Shown here in pieces: positions 36,690-46,130 of a stretch of DNA of 64,000 nucleotides. How positions within the stretch are numbered: the stretch's first letter is position 1; the number at the start of each line of letters is the position of its first letter. The DNA is from Symbiodinium natans (taxonomy: Eukaryota > Sar > Dinophyceae > Suessiales > Symbiodiniaceae). Below the pieces are notes generated by a model that was not told where the DNA came from, did no database searches, and saw only the letters and a program-made list of their open reading frames with translations. A program made the position numbers and the translations under genes. The stretch lies in contig CAJNDS010002091.1 in assembly GCA_905221605.1 (NCBI GenBank), positions 248,001-312,000 on the forward strand, given 5' to 3'.

Positions 36690-38847
36690 CCACTAGACGC
36701 AAGAGCAACCTAGGAATAAAAAGGGTGCCCTTTTTGGTTTTAAGGGGATTACAAGGGAACCCCAACCCTAAAGAAAGGAAATAAGGGCCTTGTTGGGGTC
36801 CGTGTGCAAAATTCAACGTCTGCAGGCTGCCGGGCAGCTGGATCCCCTGCAAGCTCTGGTTGAACCTGTTGCTAAACGTCAACGTCTGCAGGGTGCTGGG
36901 CAGCTGGGTCCCCTCCAAGCTCTGGTTGAAGTCATTACCAAACGTCAAAGTCTGCAGGGTGCTGGGCAGCTGGATCCCCTCCAAGCTCCGGTTGAAGTCG
37001 CTGCCAAACGTCAACGTCTGCAGGGTGCTGGGCAGGTGGACCCCCTCCAAGCTCTGGTTGAACTTAATGCCAAACGTCAACGTCTGCAGGGTGCTGGGCA
37101 ACTGGATCCCCTCGAAGCTCTGGTTGAACCTGTTGCCAAACGTCAACGTCTGCAGGGTGCTGGGCAGCTGGATCCCCGCCAAGCTTTGGTTGAAGTCACC
37201 TCCAAGCATCAACGTCTGCAGGGTGCTGGGCAGCTGGATCCCCTGCCAGCTCCTGTTGAAACCACCTCCAAGCGTCAACATCTGCAGGGTGCTGGGCAGC
37301 TGGATCCCCTCCAAGCTCTGGTTAAAGTCATTGCCAAACGTCAACGTCTGCAGGGTGCTGGGCAGCTGGATCCCCTGCAAGCTCTGGTTGAACCGGTCGC
37401 CAAACGTCAACGTCTGCAGTGTGCTGGGCAGCTGGATCCCCTCCAAGCCCTGGTTGAAGTGCCTTCCAAATGCCAATGTCTGCAGAGCGCTGGGCAGCTG
37501 GATCCCCTCCAAGCTCTGATTGAAGTCATTTCCAAACGACAATGTCTGCAAAGCGCTGGGCAGCTGCATCGCCGCAAAGCTCTGCTTGAGGCCACCTCCA
37601 AACGTCAACGTCTGCAAGGTGCTGGGGAACTGAATCCCCTCCAAGCTCTGATTGAAGCTGTCGCCAAACGTCAACGTCTGCAGGGTGCTAGGCAGGAAGA
37701 TCCCCTCCAGGCTCTGGTTGAAGCCACTTCCAAATGTCAACGTCTGCAGGGTGCTGGGCAGCTGGATCCCATGCAAGCTCTGGTTGAAGCCATGTCCAAA
37801 CGTCAACGTCTGCAGAGTGCTGGGCAGCTGGACGCCCTCCAAGCTCTGGTTGAAGCCAGGTCCAAACGTCAACGTCTGCAGGGTGCTGGGCAGCTGGATC
37901 CCCTCCAAGCTCTGGTTGAACTCGATGCCAAACGTCAACGTCAGCAGGGTGCTGGGCAGCTGGATCCCCTCCAAGCTCTGGTTGAACGTGTCACCGAACG
38001 TCAACGTCTGCAGGGCGCTGGGCAGCTGGATCCCCTCCAAGCTCTGGTTGAAACTATTGCCAAACGTCAACGTTTTCAGGCTGCTGGGCAGCTGGATCCC
38101 GTCCAAGCTCTGGTTGAAGCCATGTCCAAACGTCAACGTCTGCAGGGTGCTGGGCAGCTGGATCCCCGCCAGGCTCTGACTGAAAAAGCCGCCAAACGCC
38201 AACGTTTGCAGGGTGTTAGGCAACTGGATCCCGTCCAAGCTCTGGTTGAAACGGAAGCCAAACGTCAACGTCTGCAGGGTGCAGGGCAGCTGAATCCCGT
38301 GCAAGCTCTGGTTGAAGTCATGTCCAAACGTCAAGGAGACCACTTCATTGAGAGCGCACGCATCCGCAGGACTCAAGGCTTTCTTCGCAAGCATTTTCTC
38401 CAAGCTCACCGCGGCCCGACCCGCCCCGTAGTGTTGAGCCACGTACGTGACTTCGTCGTTCGTCACCTGTTTCAGCAGGGGCTCATGCAGGTCGAGCACA
38501 CCGCCAGCAGAGGTCAGCGCGAGGGACTCCTTGGGGCGGCCGACTTTGGCTGCTACTGCTTCAACCACTTCCCAGCCCGTTGCCATAGGGTCGACATCGA
38601 CCTGAACAGTGTAGCCTCCGAGACCCTGGATGCTCAAGGGTCGCTTGCCGTCACTGCCGGAGTGTGACGCCACATGCCCGGCCTCTCCGGCCATCTTGTC
38701 AGACTCCCGAGGTGCTTCGCCGCTCTTTGGCTCCTGGCTCCTTGAAATCTGAACAGCTGCGCGTACACGTGCATGTACATGCATTCGTGCAAGTGTGGGG
38801 GAGAGCCCTTGCATGCAGTTGGGACCCCGAATGCCCCGCAGCCGCAT
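36631..38847 (-). CDS. Ubl-FNIP repeat protein 4 (738 aa ORF, altered C-terminus)
   Basis: Close paralog of gene 2: 23 clean repeats in the same order with the same odd repeats (GGGLKQSFAAM, GGGFNRSWQG) and the same transposon-derived tail. By my count about 20 residues differ in the repeat region. Five of these fall in the 46 variable-dyad positions (repeat 4 NR to HG, repeat 7 FD to IE, repeat 10 SD to SG). The ORF opens at MRLRGIRGPNCMQG. If the conserved acceptor (38754-38741) is used, translation starts at MAGEAGHVASHS (38691). Frame is preserved over more than 2 kb despite the duplication, which suggests the altered proteins are or were under constraint. Confidence 0.8.
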   Translation of the reverse strand: MRLRGIRGPNCMQGLSPTLARMHVHARVRAAVQISRSQEPKSGEAPRESDKMAGEAGHVASHSGSDGKRPLSIQGLGGYTVQVDVDPMATGWEVVEAVAAKVGRPKESLALTSAGGVLDLHEPLLKQVTNDEVTYVAQHYGAGRAAVSLEKMLAKKALSPADACALNEVVSLTFGHDFNQSLHGIQLPCTLQTLTFGFRFNQSLDGIQLPNTLQTLAFGGFFSQSLAGIQLPSTLQTLTFGHGFNQSLDGIQLPSSLKTLTFGNSFNQSLEGIQLPSALQTLTFGDTFNQSLEGIQLPSTLLTLTFGIEFNQSLEGIQLPSTLQTLTFGPGFNQSLEGVQLPSTLQTLTFGHGFNQSLHGIQLPSTLQTLTFGSGFNQSLEGIFLPSTLQTLTFGDSFNQSLEGIQFPSTLQTLTFGGGLKQSFAAMQLPSALQTLSFGNDFNQSLEGIQLPSALQTLAFGRHFNQGLEGIQLPSTLQTLTFGDRFNQSLQGIQLPSTLQTLTFGNDFNQSLEGIQLPSTLQMLTLGGGFNRSWQGIQLPSTLQTLMLGGDFNQSLAGIQLPSTLQTLTFGNRFNQSFEGIQLPSTLQTLTFGIKFNQSLEGVHLPSTLQTLTFGSDFNRSLEGIQLPSTLQTLTFGNDFNQSLEGTQLPSTLQTLTFSNRFNQSLQGIQLPGSLQTLNFAHGPQQGPYFLSLGLGFPCNPLKTKKGTLFIPRLLLRLVEETSTRAWRGSSCPAPCRP
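36690..36801. mobile_element. Family D hairpin inserted in FNIP gene 4
   Basis: Nearly identical to, and at exactly the same repeat position as, 21525-21634 in gene 2. One insertion predates the duplication. Confidence 0.8.
38741..38830 (-). promoter_or_regulatory. FNIP gene 4 upstream acceptor and CA-rich tract
   Basis: GTTCAGATTTCAAG at 38754-38741 with the same CATGTACATGCACGTG-like tract upstream as gene 2. Confidence 0.5.
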
Positions 38848-38869
38848 AGGAATGGGAAGGATCCCACGT

Positions 38870-39489
38870 CTTGAATCTCAAGGGAGGCGTCCCCAAAAAG
38901 AAGAAGGGTCCCAGGTAGGGATATGTGGGGGTCATGATCAAACCCCAAAAAGAAGCAAGGGCCCAAGCCATGGGTACAGAGCAATCATCGCAGCGAAAGT
39001 ACCTGGCCAGGCACGCAAGGATGTAACCCTAAACCCTAAACCCTAAACCCTTAACCCTAAACCCTAAACCCTAAACCTCCACATCCTCCAAGGACTTCTT
39101 ATTTGGCGGGGTTTAGGGTTTCGGGCTTACCGGTAGAACCCTGAAGATGCAACTTGATGCAACACCAGACTCCCCCAACAAATCCTCCGTACCCTCAAAC
39201 ACTCCAAGAAAGGGGGTTTAGGGTTTAGGGTTTAAGGTTTAGGGTTTAGGGTTTAGGGTTTAGGGCTCAGGGTATAAGGACCTTAAACTGGGTGTCCTAA
39301 CTTAGGTTAGAGAAGTCCTTATAAAGACAGTTCAGCATAGCAGGGGCGAAAACCCGACAACCCTGAACTCTACAAACCTGCAACCCCAGATCTGCTTCAT
39401 AACTCTCTAGGGTGCTTGCACAAAACCTGAAAAACCCTCAAACCTACACCCTAATCCCTAAACCACTGACCCCTAAACCCCTAACTCCC

Positions 39490-39522
<33 letters not shown>

Positions 39523-39728
39523 ACTACCCACCACATGGGGCAGCGGCCCTGCAAGGTATAGAGGTTGCTAGGGTCCTCAAGCACTAGCCCTAAACCCTAA
39601 ACCCGAAACCCTAAACTCTAGCTGGATAGAGTCCCTTCTGTAACGTATAGCCCTTTTGGGTACCCTATATAAATTGGCCGCCTTGTAACCAGGACGGCTA
39701 AAAGGACCATCTTTAAGGGAGGTGACCA
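38870..39728. other. Duplicated 5' flank of FNIP gene 4
   Basis: Matches 23690-24440 in order: GAAGGGTCCCAGGTAGGGAT, CAATCATCGCAGCGAAAG, CCCTAAA (39027-39075), TTATTTGGCGGGG, TTTAGGG (39205-39265), CTGCTTCATAACTCTCTAGG, a 31-base C run (39492-39522), and CTACCCACCACATGGGG. No gene. Confidence 0.7.
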
Positions 39729-39944
39729 TGTACTTGGAGGTTCGTGGTACTTAAAAACCAATCATAACTGTACTCATAGTCCACTTATAAGCCTCTTAAT
39801 TACCCTCATATGTGGCTATAATTGGATCATAAGTGCAAGTACTATTGTGGTTAGTAAGTACCTAGTAGTACCCCTAAACCCCAAACCCTAAACCCTAAAC
39901 CCTAAACCCCTATATTAGAAGGTGCCATGAACCTCCATGTAGGG
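39729..39944. mobile_element. Family C hairpin containing a CCCTAAA array
   Basis: Left end TACTTGGAGGTTCGTGGTAC, right end GTGCCATGAACCTCCATGTA. Near the right end 39870-39908 is a CCCTAAA tract. Other family C copies: 35571-35685, 46131-46251, 47048-47212, 51945-52083, 61701-61806, plus right arms at 45113-45129 and 54303-54318. Confidence 0.65.
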
Positions 39945-40369
39945 GATAAGGTTAGAAGTCTGACTCGCTGAGTTTTCCAGGGTTTAGGGTTTTAGAATTT
40001 AGGGTTAATTGAGGGTGTTTGGGGACTCCCTTTCAGGCTTTATGGGCCTGTGCCGATTTACCTTGAGGGCCCATGTGCCTACTTAGGGAGTACTGGGGCA
40101 GTAAAGACCTGCGGTATAGGGACTTTGGGGCCCAAGTATAAAATACTAAGGTGCATCATATTAGTTCTTCAGGAGGGGGACTCCCTAAGGCTCCCTAAGC
40201 TTCCCTAAGATTCCCCAAATACCTGCTCCCCATGAAACCCCCTCCCTAAAGAACCCTCTCATCATGGACCCTAAACCCTCAACCCCTAAACCCTAAACCC
40301 TAAACCCAAAACCCTAAACCCTAAACCCTAAACCTTACAAACCCTAAACCCTTAGGGTTACTGAACGTG
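39945..40369. other. Spacer
   Basis: Degenerate TTTAGGG, a family F-like segment (40065-40140, GTACTGGGGC ... CTTTGGGGCCCAAGTAT), a CTCCCTAAG series (40180-40260) and CCCTAAA tracts (40268-40350). No gene. Confidence 0.55.
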
Positions 40370-40445
40370 TACGCCTCGTCTTTATTCAAACTGTGGGACT
40401 GTGAGGCATCGTGGGCTCTGTACGCCCGCAAGTCGTGGAGATACC
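40370..40445 (-). CDS. Candidate exon
   Basis: The minus strand reads YLHDLRAYRAHDASQSHSLN, then KDEAYTFS, between CCCTAAA tracts. Composition is strongly protein-like. The plus strand is also open (SLFKLWDCEASWALYARKSW). Splice ends not fixed. Confidence 0.35.
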
Positions 40446-40604
40446 CTGAACCCTATAAAGCCTACACTAAAACCCTAAACCCGAAACCCTGAACCCCCTA
40501 AACGATAAAGCCCTAAACCGCTAAAGCCCTAAAGCCCTAAAGCCCTAAAGCCCTAAAGCCCTAAAACCCCAAAACCCCTAAACCCTAAACCCCCTCAACC
40601 CTAA

Positions 40605-40885
40605 ACCCAGACGCATCGATCGGCCGTGCCTGAGGCATCCTGCGATCCCCTCTCGGAGGGTTCCCTCCCAGAGGGCCCCGCGCGCGCGCGCGCGCGCGCG
40701 CGCGTGCGTGCGCACTCAGAGTTGAGCCAAAAATGGCCCCAGGCAGGCGGTTTGGGGTTTGGGGTTTGGGGTTTGGGGTTTAGGGTTTAGGGTTTAGGGT
40801 TTAGGGTTTAGGGTTTAGGGTTTAGGGTTTAGGGTTTAGGGTTTTAGGGTTCAGGGTTTAGGGTGACGGACTTGCTGCTTAGGGT
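40605..40885. repeat. GC-rich segment duplicated from 14985-15185, with (CG)n
   Basis: Shares CCTCTCGGAGGGT/CCTCCCGGAGGGT, GAGCCxAAxATGGxCCC and CTTGCTGCTTAGGGTTT with the 15 kb locus, and adds (CG)n at 40679-40706 and TTTGGGG then TTTAGGG arrays (40749-40850). Confidence 0.7.
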
Positions 40886-41389
40886 TTATAGGGTTTATAG
40901 GGCCGAAGCCGACAGAACTGAACCCCGCCAAAAAACCTTGAAAAAAACGAGCTAAACCCCCCCAGAACATTTGAGCCCTGTCCCTAAAGCACCTGAACCC
41001 TAAACCCTAAACCCTAAAAGGCTCACCCAGAGTTGACAACAACCCAGGGTTGGGGTCGAGATTTTGGCATTTGGGGTTTGGGGTTTTAGAGTTTCATAGA
41101 TCCAAAAAAGTGTACACTTTCAGTTCTATAGGGGGGATTATAGTATCCCAAAATAATGTAAAGTGTACTCACTCAGCTACTAAGTATATGGCTTGGGTTT
41201 TAGGGTTTTAGGGTTTTACGGTTTTAGGGTTTTAGGGTTTTAGGGTTTTAGGGTTTCAGGGTTTTAGGGGTTTAGGGTTTAGGGTTTTAGGCTTTAGGGT
41301 TGGGGTTCAGGGTTCAGTGTTTGGGGGTTCATATAGGGGTTTCGGGTATGGGCCTAGGGGGCTGACAGGTTTGTGATTTGAAGTAGGGT

Positions 41390-41500
41390 TTAGTTTTCTT
41401 GTACCCCCCAAAAGGACACCCCATATATATATATATATATACACTCACCAATATTAAACAGGAACCTTATACACACTCACCAATATCAGTAACATAAACC
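41390..41500. mobile_element. Dispersed repeat, family E, copy 2
   Basis: TTTCTTGTACCCCCCAAAAG, GACACCCCATATATATAT, CACTCACCAATATTAAACAG. Differs from 13205-13312 mainly by a TA expansion. Confidence 0.65.
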
Positions 41501-41532
41501 CTGCTCCAATTTAAGGCGGCCTCTACCTGACA

Positions 41533-41620
41533 TGAACACCGCCGAAGCACGTGGCGCATGTTGCGCTTCGCACGAAAAGCGGCAACCCCAAGAGCAATCC
41601 GAAGAACTCTACCAAAACGT
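41533..41620 (-). CDS. Exon-like island, paralog of 15725-15820
   Basis: After TTTTGGTAG the minus strand reads VLRIALGVAAFRAKRNMRHV, then LRRCSCQ. See 15725-15820 for the comparison. Followed on the right by the exon-like 41826-41864 in the same order as at 15.7-16.2 kb. Confidence 0.4.
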
Positions 41621-41699
41621 ATAGGGTTTAGGGTTTGGGGTTTAGGGTTTGGGGTTTAGGGTTTAGGGTTTAGGGTTTAGGGTTTAGGGTTTAGGACCC

Positions 41700-41801
41700 C
41701 TTGGGATGTTCACCCTTATACTAACACTCCTTAATAGGGATGAGGATGCCCCCTACTATAATCCCTATGAAGGACTGTTAGAGAAAGGTGAACATCCCAA
41801 T
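41700..41801. mobile_element. MITE-like hairpin, family A, copy 5
   Basis: TTGGGATGTTCACCCTTATA ... AGAAAGGTGAACATCCCAA, flanked by TAGGACCC and TAGGCCCC, a probable 8 bp target duplication with one change. Confidence 0.8.
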
Positions 41802-41825
41802 AGGCCCCAATCAACAACTGTCCAC

Positions 41826-41864
41826 CAGGGGCCCCTTTTCTGTGAGTCTGCTGCGCGCCAGCAC
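41826..41864 (-). CDS. Exon-like island, paralog of 16091-16171
   Basis: After AAAAAGTAG the minus strand reads CWRAADSQKRGP with a GTGGAC donor. Shorter than its 16.1 kb counterpart at the 5' end, where TTTAGGG repeat replaces coding sequence. Confidence 0.4.
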
Positions 41865-41924
41865 TACTTTTTAGGGTTTAGGGTTTAGGGTTTAGGATTT
41901 AGGGTTTAGGGTTTAGGGTGGTAC

Positions 41925-42400
41925 GCAACCATGTCCTTGCCAGCTCCGGCACCTAGCAGCAAACGGACAATCCTGATATGCACATCTATGTGCAGCACCT
42001 TCTGGACACTTACACTTTCATGCAGCCCACATGAGGGCAGTGCGCACGCTGTCATCGATGAGATCTGGATTGCACCCAGCCCGCAATAGCAAGCGCACAA
42101 CCTTTATTCACACTGCCCCCTGTGGATGCTGAAGCGCAAACCCGCGCTGGCCGAGACGGTCGTCTAAGTCAGCCTTGCCGAGCAATTCACACTTTCAGAA
42201 AAGTTTGGAAGTTCACCAAGATCTGAAGCACGATAAATTGCCCAGTGCGTCCCCTCCACGTTCATCCCAGCCCCAGCTTTCAGCAAAGACTTCGCAATCT
42301 CCGGAGAACCTCCATCGGAAGCTAGCACGAGAGAGGTCTCGCCGTCCTCACTCTGGGCGGCAACATCAGCGTTTGCAGACAGGGCCTTGGCTCAGCCTGG
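41925..42400 (-). pseudogene. Decayed ankyrin-repeat segment
   Basis: Three ankyrin units on the minus strand in different frames: ALSANADVAAQSEDGETSLV then LASDGGSPEIAKSLLKAGAG (42394-42275 region); KADLDDRLGQRGFALQH, an in-frame TGA, then VVRLLLRAGCNPDLIDD and SVRTALMWAA (about 42165-42020); and VLHIDVHIRIVRLLLGAGAG (about 41990-41930). The G-x-T-x-L and LLxAGA signatures are clear. At least two frame changes and one stop separate them, so this is most likely a pseudogene. The first unit begins in phase after the exon at 43436-43483 and may be the 3' part of that gene. Confidence 0.65.
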
Positions 42401-42504
42401 GCGTTTGAAGCGGTGCCTTAAGTGACCCCACTCGAAGACTCCAACACCCCTGTCCCTTCTACAAGCCTTGATATCATCCCTTATATTCCCGTATCCTTTC
42501 TTGG

Positions 42505-42620
42505 GGTAGTTTCATGGTCCCTTAAAATGGGCCCTTGGAAAGGGTCCCCTCCCCTTATATACCCCTTGTATACCCTACACAACCCAAAGGGCCCATACAT
42601 CAGAGGAATAAAAGGGACCC
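42505..42620. mobile_element. Family H hairpin, copy 2
   Basis: CATGGTCCCTTAAAATGGGC, ATATACCCCTTGTATACCC, AAAGGGCCCATA. Followed by CCCTAAA (42617-42670). Confidence 0.5.
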
Positions 42621-42726
42621 TAAACCCTAAACCCTAAACCCTAACCCTAAACCCTAAACCCTAAACCCTTAGACCCTTAGACCCTTAACGCGAACACCCG
42701 GGCCACTGGAGGGCCCTCGACCCCTG

Positions 42727-42946
42727 GATGCACCTTGGGATGTTCGCCCTTTTACTAACAGTCCTTAATCGGGAACAGGGATTCTAAACCCTAAACCCTA
42801 AACCCTAAACCCTAAACCCTAAACCCTAAACCCTAAACCCTAAACCCTAAACCCTAAACCCTAAACCCTAAACCCTAAACCCTAAACCCTAAACCCAAAC
42901 TCATTTCAATCCATACTAAGTGGCCGGAAGTATCCCAAGATGCACC
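42727..42946. mobile_element. Family A hairpin holding a 112 bp CCCTAAA array, with 8 bp TSD
   Basis: GATGCACC at 42727-42734 and again at 42939-42946 flanks TTGGGATGTTCGCCC ... GTATCCCAA. Inside, 42786-42897 is an uninterrupted CCCTAAA x ~16 array that has replaced most of the right arm. The exact duplication shows the array now lies inside one transposed unit. Confidence 0.75.
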
Positions 42947-43019
42947 AACAATCTGTGTTCAGAGAGGAGGGTTCGGGTATGTGCTGCAAGGCGTAGATGT
43001 GGATGGAACCCTAAAAGGC

Positions 43020-43131
43020 CCTAGACCCAAGAGTAACCTACGAATAAAACGGGTACCCTGTTTGTTTTAAAGGGGCTTATAGGGGATCCTCACCCTAAAA
43101 AGGGAATAAGGGCCTACTCTCATTCCTAGAC
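43020..43131. mobile_element. MITE-like hairpin, family D, copy 4
   Basis: CTAGACCCAAGAGTAACCTA ... AGGGAATAAGGGCCTACTCT. The core AAGGGGCTTATAGGGGATCC matches the copies in FNIP genes. Confidence 0.75.
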
Positions 43132-43390
43132 CCCTAAACCCTAAACCCTAAACCCTAAACCCTAAACCCTAAACCCTAAACCCTAAACCCTAAACCCTAA
43201 ACCCTAAACCCTAAACCCTAAACCCTAAACCCTGAACCCTAAGCTGCAAAAAAACAGGCTCCTGCAGGCCTCATCTATCAGCACTCGAATCACTCATCCC
43301 CAGTTCCCCAGTGCGGGAAGACCATTGACAGTGGGCACTAGGAGGGTTTAGGGTTTAGGGTTTAGGGTTTAGGGTTTAGGGTTTAGGGCT
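43132..43390. repeat. CCCTAAA array, island, TTTAGGG array
   Basis: CCCTAAA x ~14 at 43137-43233, and TTTAGGG at 43345-43388. The island between (43240-43330, CTGCAGGCCTCATCTATCAG) is shared with 16545-16640. On the minus strand both copies carry TGATAG-ATGAGGCCTGCAG, a possible start exon (MRPA). Confidence 0.85.
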
Positions 43391-43435
43391 CAGAGGTTTT
43401 GGATGTGTAAATCCCCGACGCCCTGAAAGCCTTAC

Positions 43436-45600
43436 CCTTGCGGCTGCCGCGTGACGATCGGGCGCACCCTTCTCCCACCAGGCCTGCATCATGGGCTCCC
43501 CTATATACTACCCCCCTAGGTTCCCCCCTAAATAACCTCAATGAAGCCTGATGATCCCCAAATAGCGCTAATGTTGACTTCGCATTAATAAATCCCCCCT
43601 CCCCCCCCTGGTTGATCAATCTTTTCGGCCAGGGGCCTCCTCAATTGCATTCGCCTAAATCCTGGTAGGATTTCCCATTAGTTTTAGTATTAGGTAGTAA
43701 TTAGTAGTAGTAGTAGAAAAAAAGGGGGCGATTATATAATTGTGGGGGGCGAGAATATTGTGTTCCGGCCCCGGGATTTTATAATTGTAGCGGGAACCGG
43801 TAATGTGAAGTCAACATTAGTTTCTGCGGGAACGCAGGGGGGTAGTATAGAGGGGGGTAGTAGGGGCACGCAGGAAGGTTCGAAGGGTTACCGGGCTCAG
43901 GTGTTCTAGGACATGTAGGGCTTCTCCTTTGTACGGCATGAGGGGACGAGGTACAGGGTATATATATATATATATAATTAATGGGTATTTCAAGGGTATT
44001 TCCCCAAATAGGGGCACCCCTTTTATGCCCGAAATAGAATAGAGTCCCCCCCCCAAAAAAAATAAAATAAAAATAAATAAAATAATAATAATAAATAAAT
44101 AAACATAAGAAGAAGAATAATAATAATAGTACCCCAACTTTTTGGCAACCCCAATATCGAGGGGGGATATGAGGTAGCTAAACCCCTCGTTGCCTACTGA
44201 GAAGCCAAACCCAAAAGCCCAAAACCCTTGTCCCTAAACCCTTGTCCCTAAGCCCTAAACCCTAAACCCTAAACCCTAAACCCTAAACCCTAAACCCCAT
44301 ACCCTACTGAACAAGAATCATTGGCCACGGCTCCTCGGGATCGTGGCCCTCGTAGCACCTCTGAAGTTGCTGGGCGTGTAATATAGGGGGCCTTAACGAT
44401 GAGGGTTTGGGGTTGAGGGTTTGGGGTTTAGGGTTTGGGGTTTAGGGTTTGGGGTTTAGGGTTCTGGGGTTTAGGGTTTGGGGTTTTGGGGTTAGGGTTT
44501 GGGGGGGGGGGGGGGGGGGCGGGTCATTGTCGCATACTTTATATCGGGACCCTAAGAGAATACTAGTAGCAATTATTCCGACCCCTCTAGTAGTGCAGGG
44601 AAGGGTGTAGGGCGTAGGGCCTTAGGGCTCTCAGGCTTGTTGGGGTTGAGGGCTTAAGGCGCTCTCTTCGTTTCGGTTTTACAGGGCTGGGAGTTGGGAT
44701 GTTACCCCTCATACAAACAGCCCTCAATAGGGATGCTAGTACCCTTTGTATAATCCCTATTGAGGGCTGTTGGCATAAGGGGGAACATCCCAAGCTTCGA
44801 GGTTGTCGGGTTTTGAGCCCTAAACCCCAAACCCTAAACCCCAAACCCCAAACCCGAGGCGCTAAACCCTAGACCCTGTTTAGGGTTCTGGCTTTAGGGT
44901 TTAGGGTTTAGGGAGCAGGGCCTAGGGTTCCTCCCCCAATCACCTAGACACAGCAAGGGCACCCTGGTGGGTTTAACTTGGGTTAGAAGTACAGTTTTCA
45001 TTGGGATATTAAGTGCCCAGAAACTCCAAAACCCCTTAATTAAGGAATATACCTTAAATCATATCAGGGTTCCGATTATGATTCAAGGGATATTCCTTAG
45101 TTAAGCTCTGGGTGCCATGAACCTCCAAGTGGGCTACCAAGATTCCATACCTTCCGTGGATGCTGGGAGTTGCGGCTTTGGGGTTTCGGGGTCTCCTGAG
45201 ACTGAGACCTCAACCCTAAATCCTAAAACCTACATCCTAAACCCCAGACCCCCTAAAAACCGTAAACACAACTTATCCCTAAAAGTACAGGGACTCGCGA
45301 GACAACGGGTCTCGAAAGCAGAAGCTCTACACGAGCCCGAAGCCTTAAACCGTAAACTTTGAAGCGTCCGGTTTCGGGTTTAGGGCTTAGGCCTTGGGGT
45401 TTAGGGTTTAGGCTTTAGGCTTTAGGGTTTAGGGTTAGCGTTTAGGGTTTAGCGTTCGGGGTTTAGGGTTTGCGGCTTGGGGTTTGGGGTCTGGGGTTGG
45501 GGTTTAGGATACAAACCTACAGACTCATAAGGCCAAGGCACACCCACGCAGGTCCTCCTTCGCCAAGGCCTTCGTGGTAGTACCAGTTCTTGCCGTCATC
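43436..45600 (-). CDS. Multi-exon gene, possibly the N-terminal part of an ankyrin protein
   Basis: Four islands join in phase on the minus strand. 45548-45600 after CTTCGGCAG gives DDGKNWYYHEGLGEGGP (phase 2 out). 45151-45195 after CTCAG gives RPRNPKAATPSIHG with a GTATGG donor (phase 2 out). 44306-44351 after CTTCAGAG gives RCYEGHDPEEPWPMIL (phase 0 at GTTCAG). 43436-43483 after TGATGCAG gives AWWEKGAPDRHAAAAR with a GTAAGG donor. The next unit could be the ankyrin segment at 42394. If the GTTCAG donor is not used, the third exon ends at TAG after VQ (44297). Introns hold TTTAGGG, family A and family G elements. Further 5' exons probably lie at 46.0-46.4 kb. Not recognised beyond the ankyrin link. 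Confidence 0.5.
43492..43875. mobile_element. Family G hairpin (long spacer) and AT-rich core
   Basis: GGGCTCCCCTATATACTACC at the left and GGTAGTATAGAGGGGGGTAG at the right are inverted. GAAGTCAACATTAG near 43807-43820 inversely matches CTAATGTTGACTTC at 43568-43581, giving a nested palindrome. Confidence 0.55.
43876..44305. other. Spacer: TA and AAT microsatellites, CCCTAAA
   Basis: (TA)n 43960-43977, A/AAT-rich tract 44047-44130, CCCTAAA 44244-44297. No gene. Confidence 0.7.
44694..44793. mobile_element. MITE-like hairpin, family A, best copy
   Basis: A nearly perfect 100 bp palindrome: TTGGGATGTTACCCCTCATA pairs with GGCATAAGGGGGAACATCCC; AACAGCCCTCAATAGGGAT pairs with ATCCCTATTGAGGGCTGTT. 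No obvious target duplication here. Confidence 0.85.
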
Positions 45601-45644
45601 CTGCCGAAGATATCATGGGGGGTTTATTACGGTTTAGGGTTTAG

Positions 45645-45722
45645 GGTTCCCCTACTACCCTATTTAGGGATAATTCGGCCTAATTAAGGCTATTTAAAGG
45701 GGGGAACGAGGGGGGTAGCAGG
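45645..45722. mobile_element. Family G hairpin, short copy
   Basis: GTTCCCCTACTACCC pairs with GGGGTAGCAGGG; AATTCGGCCTAATTAAGGC in the middle. Confidence 0.55.
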
Positions 45723-45999
45723 GTGAAGTTTAGGGTTTCCTTCAACCCTAAGCCCGAAACCCTAAACCCCAAACCCTAAACCCGAAACGCTTGCCCTTAG
45801 GTTTCTTATCGGCTCAGGGTTAGGCACAGGTCTTCGAACTCCCCACAGAGCCATGCCTACCCTAATCCTAAACCCTAAAGCCTAAAGCCGAAACCCTAAA
45901 CCCCAAACCTGGCACCCCCAAACCCGAAACCTGGTTTAGGGTTTAGGGTTTGGGGTTTAGGGTTTAGGGTTTAGCTATCATTCACGGCATTTCTGTGGT

Positions 46000-46060
46000 T
46001 ACGATGCAGGGGCCGAGCTGGTGCTGCTGAGGTACCTGGGGACCTGGCAGGTTGAGGTTT
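46000..46060 (-). CDS. Exon-like island
   Basis: Minus strand after CAG gives VPQQHQLGPCIVTTEMP. Plus is also open (DAGAELVLLRYLGTWQ). It lies between candidate exons at 46.3 and 45.6 kb. Confidence 0.25.
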
Positions 46061-46130
46061 TAGGGCTTAGGGGGTATATACTACGGCTATGATTGGGTCA
46101 ATAAACATACCATGAACCTCCAAGTGCTGT

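Noticed and set aside
36790-38667. Long plus-strand ORFs opposite the FNIP genes (QGAGQLDPLQALVE and VLGSWIPSKLWLK repeats), e.g. 625 codons
   Set aside because: The 66 bp unit is a multiple of three, so any frame free of stops in one unit stays open across the array. The minus frame has a conserved non-repeat N-terminus and known repeat type; the plus frames have neither.
40716-40738. Second spliced-leader-like match (minus GCCATTTTTGGCTCAA)
   Set aside because: The paralogous site at 15.05 kb reads GCCCATCTTCGGCTCCAC, so the likeness seems to have arisen within a duplicated exon-like segment and has an extra T.
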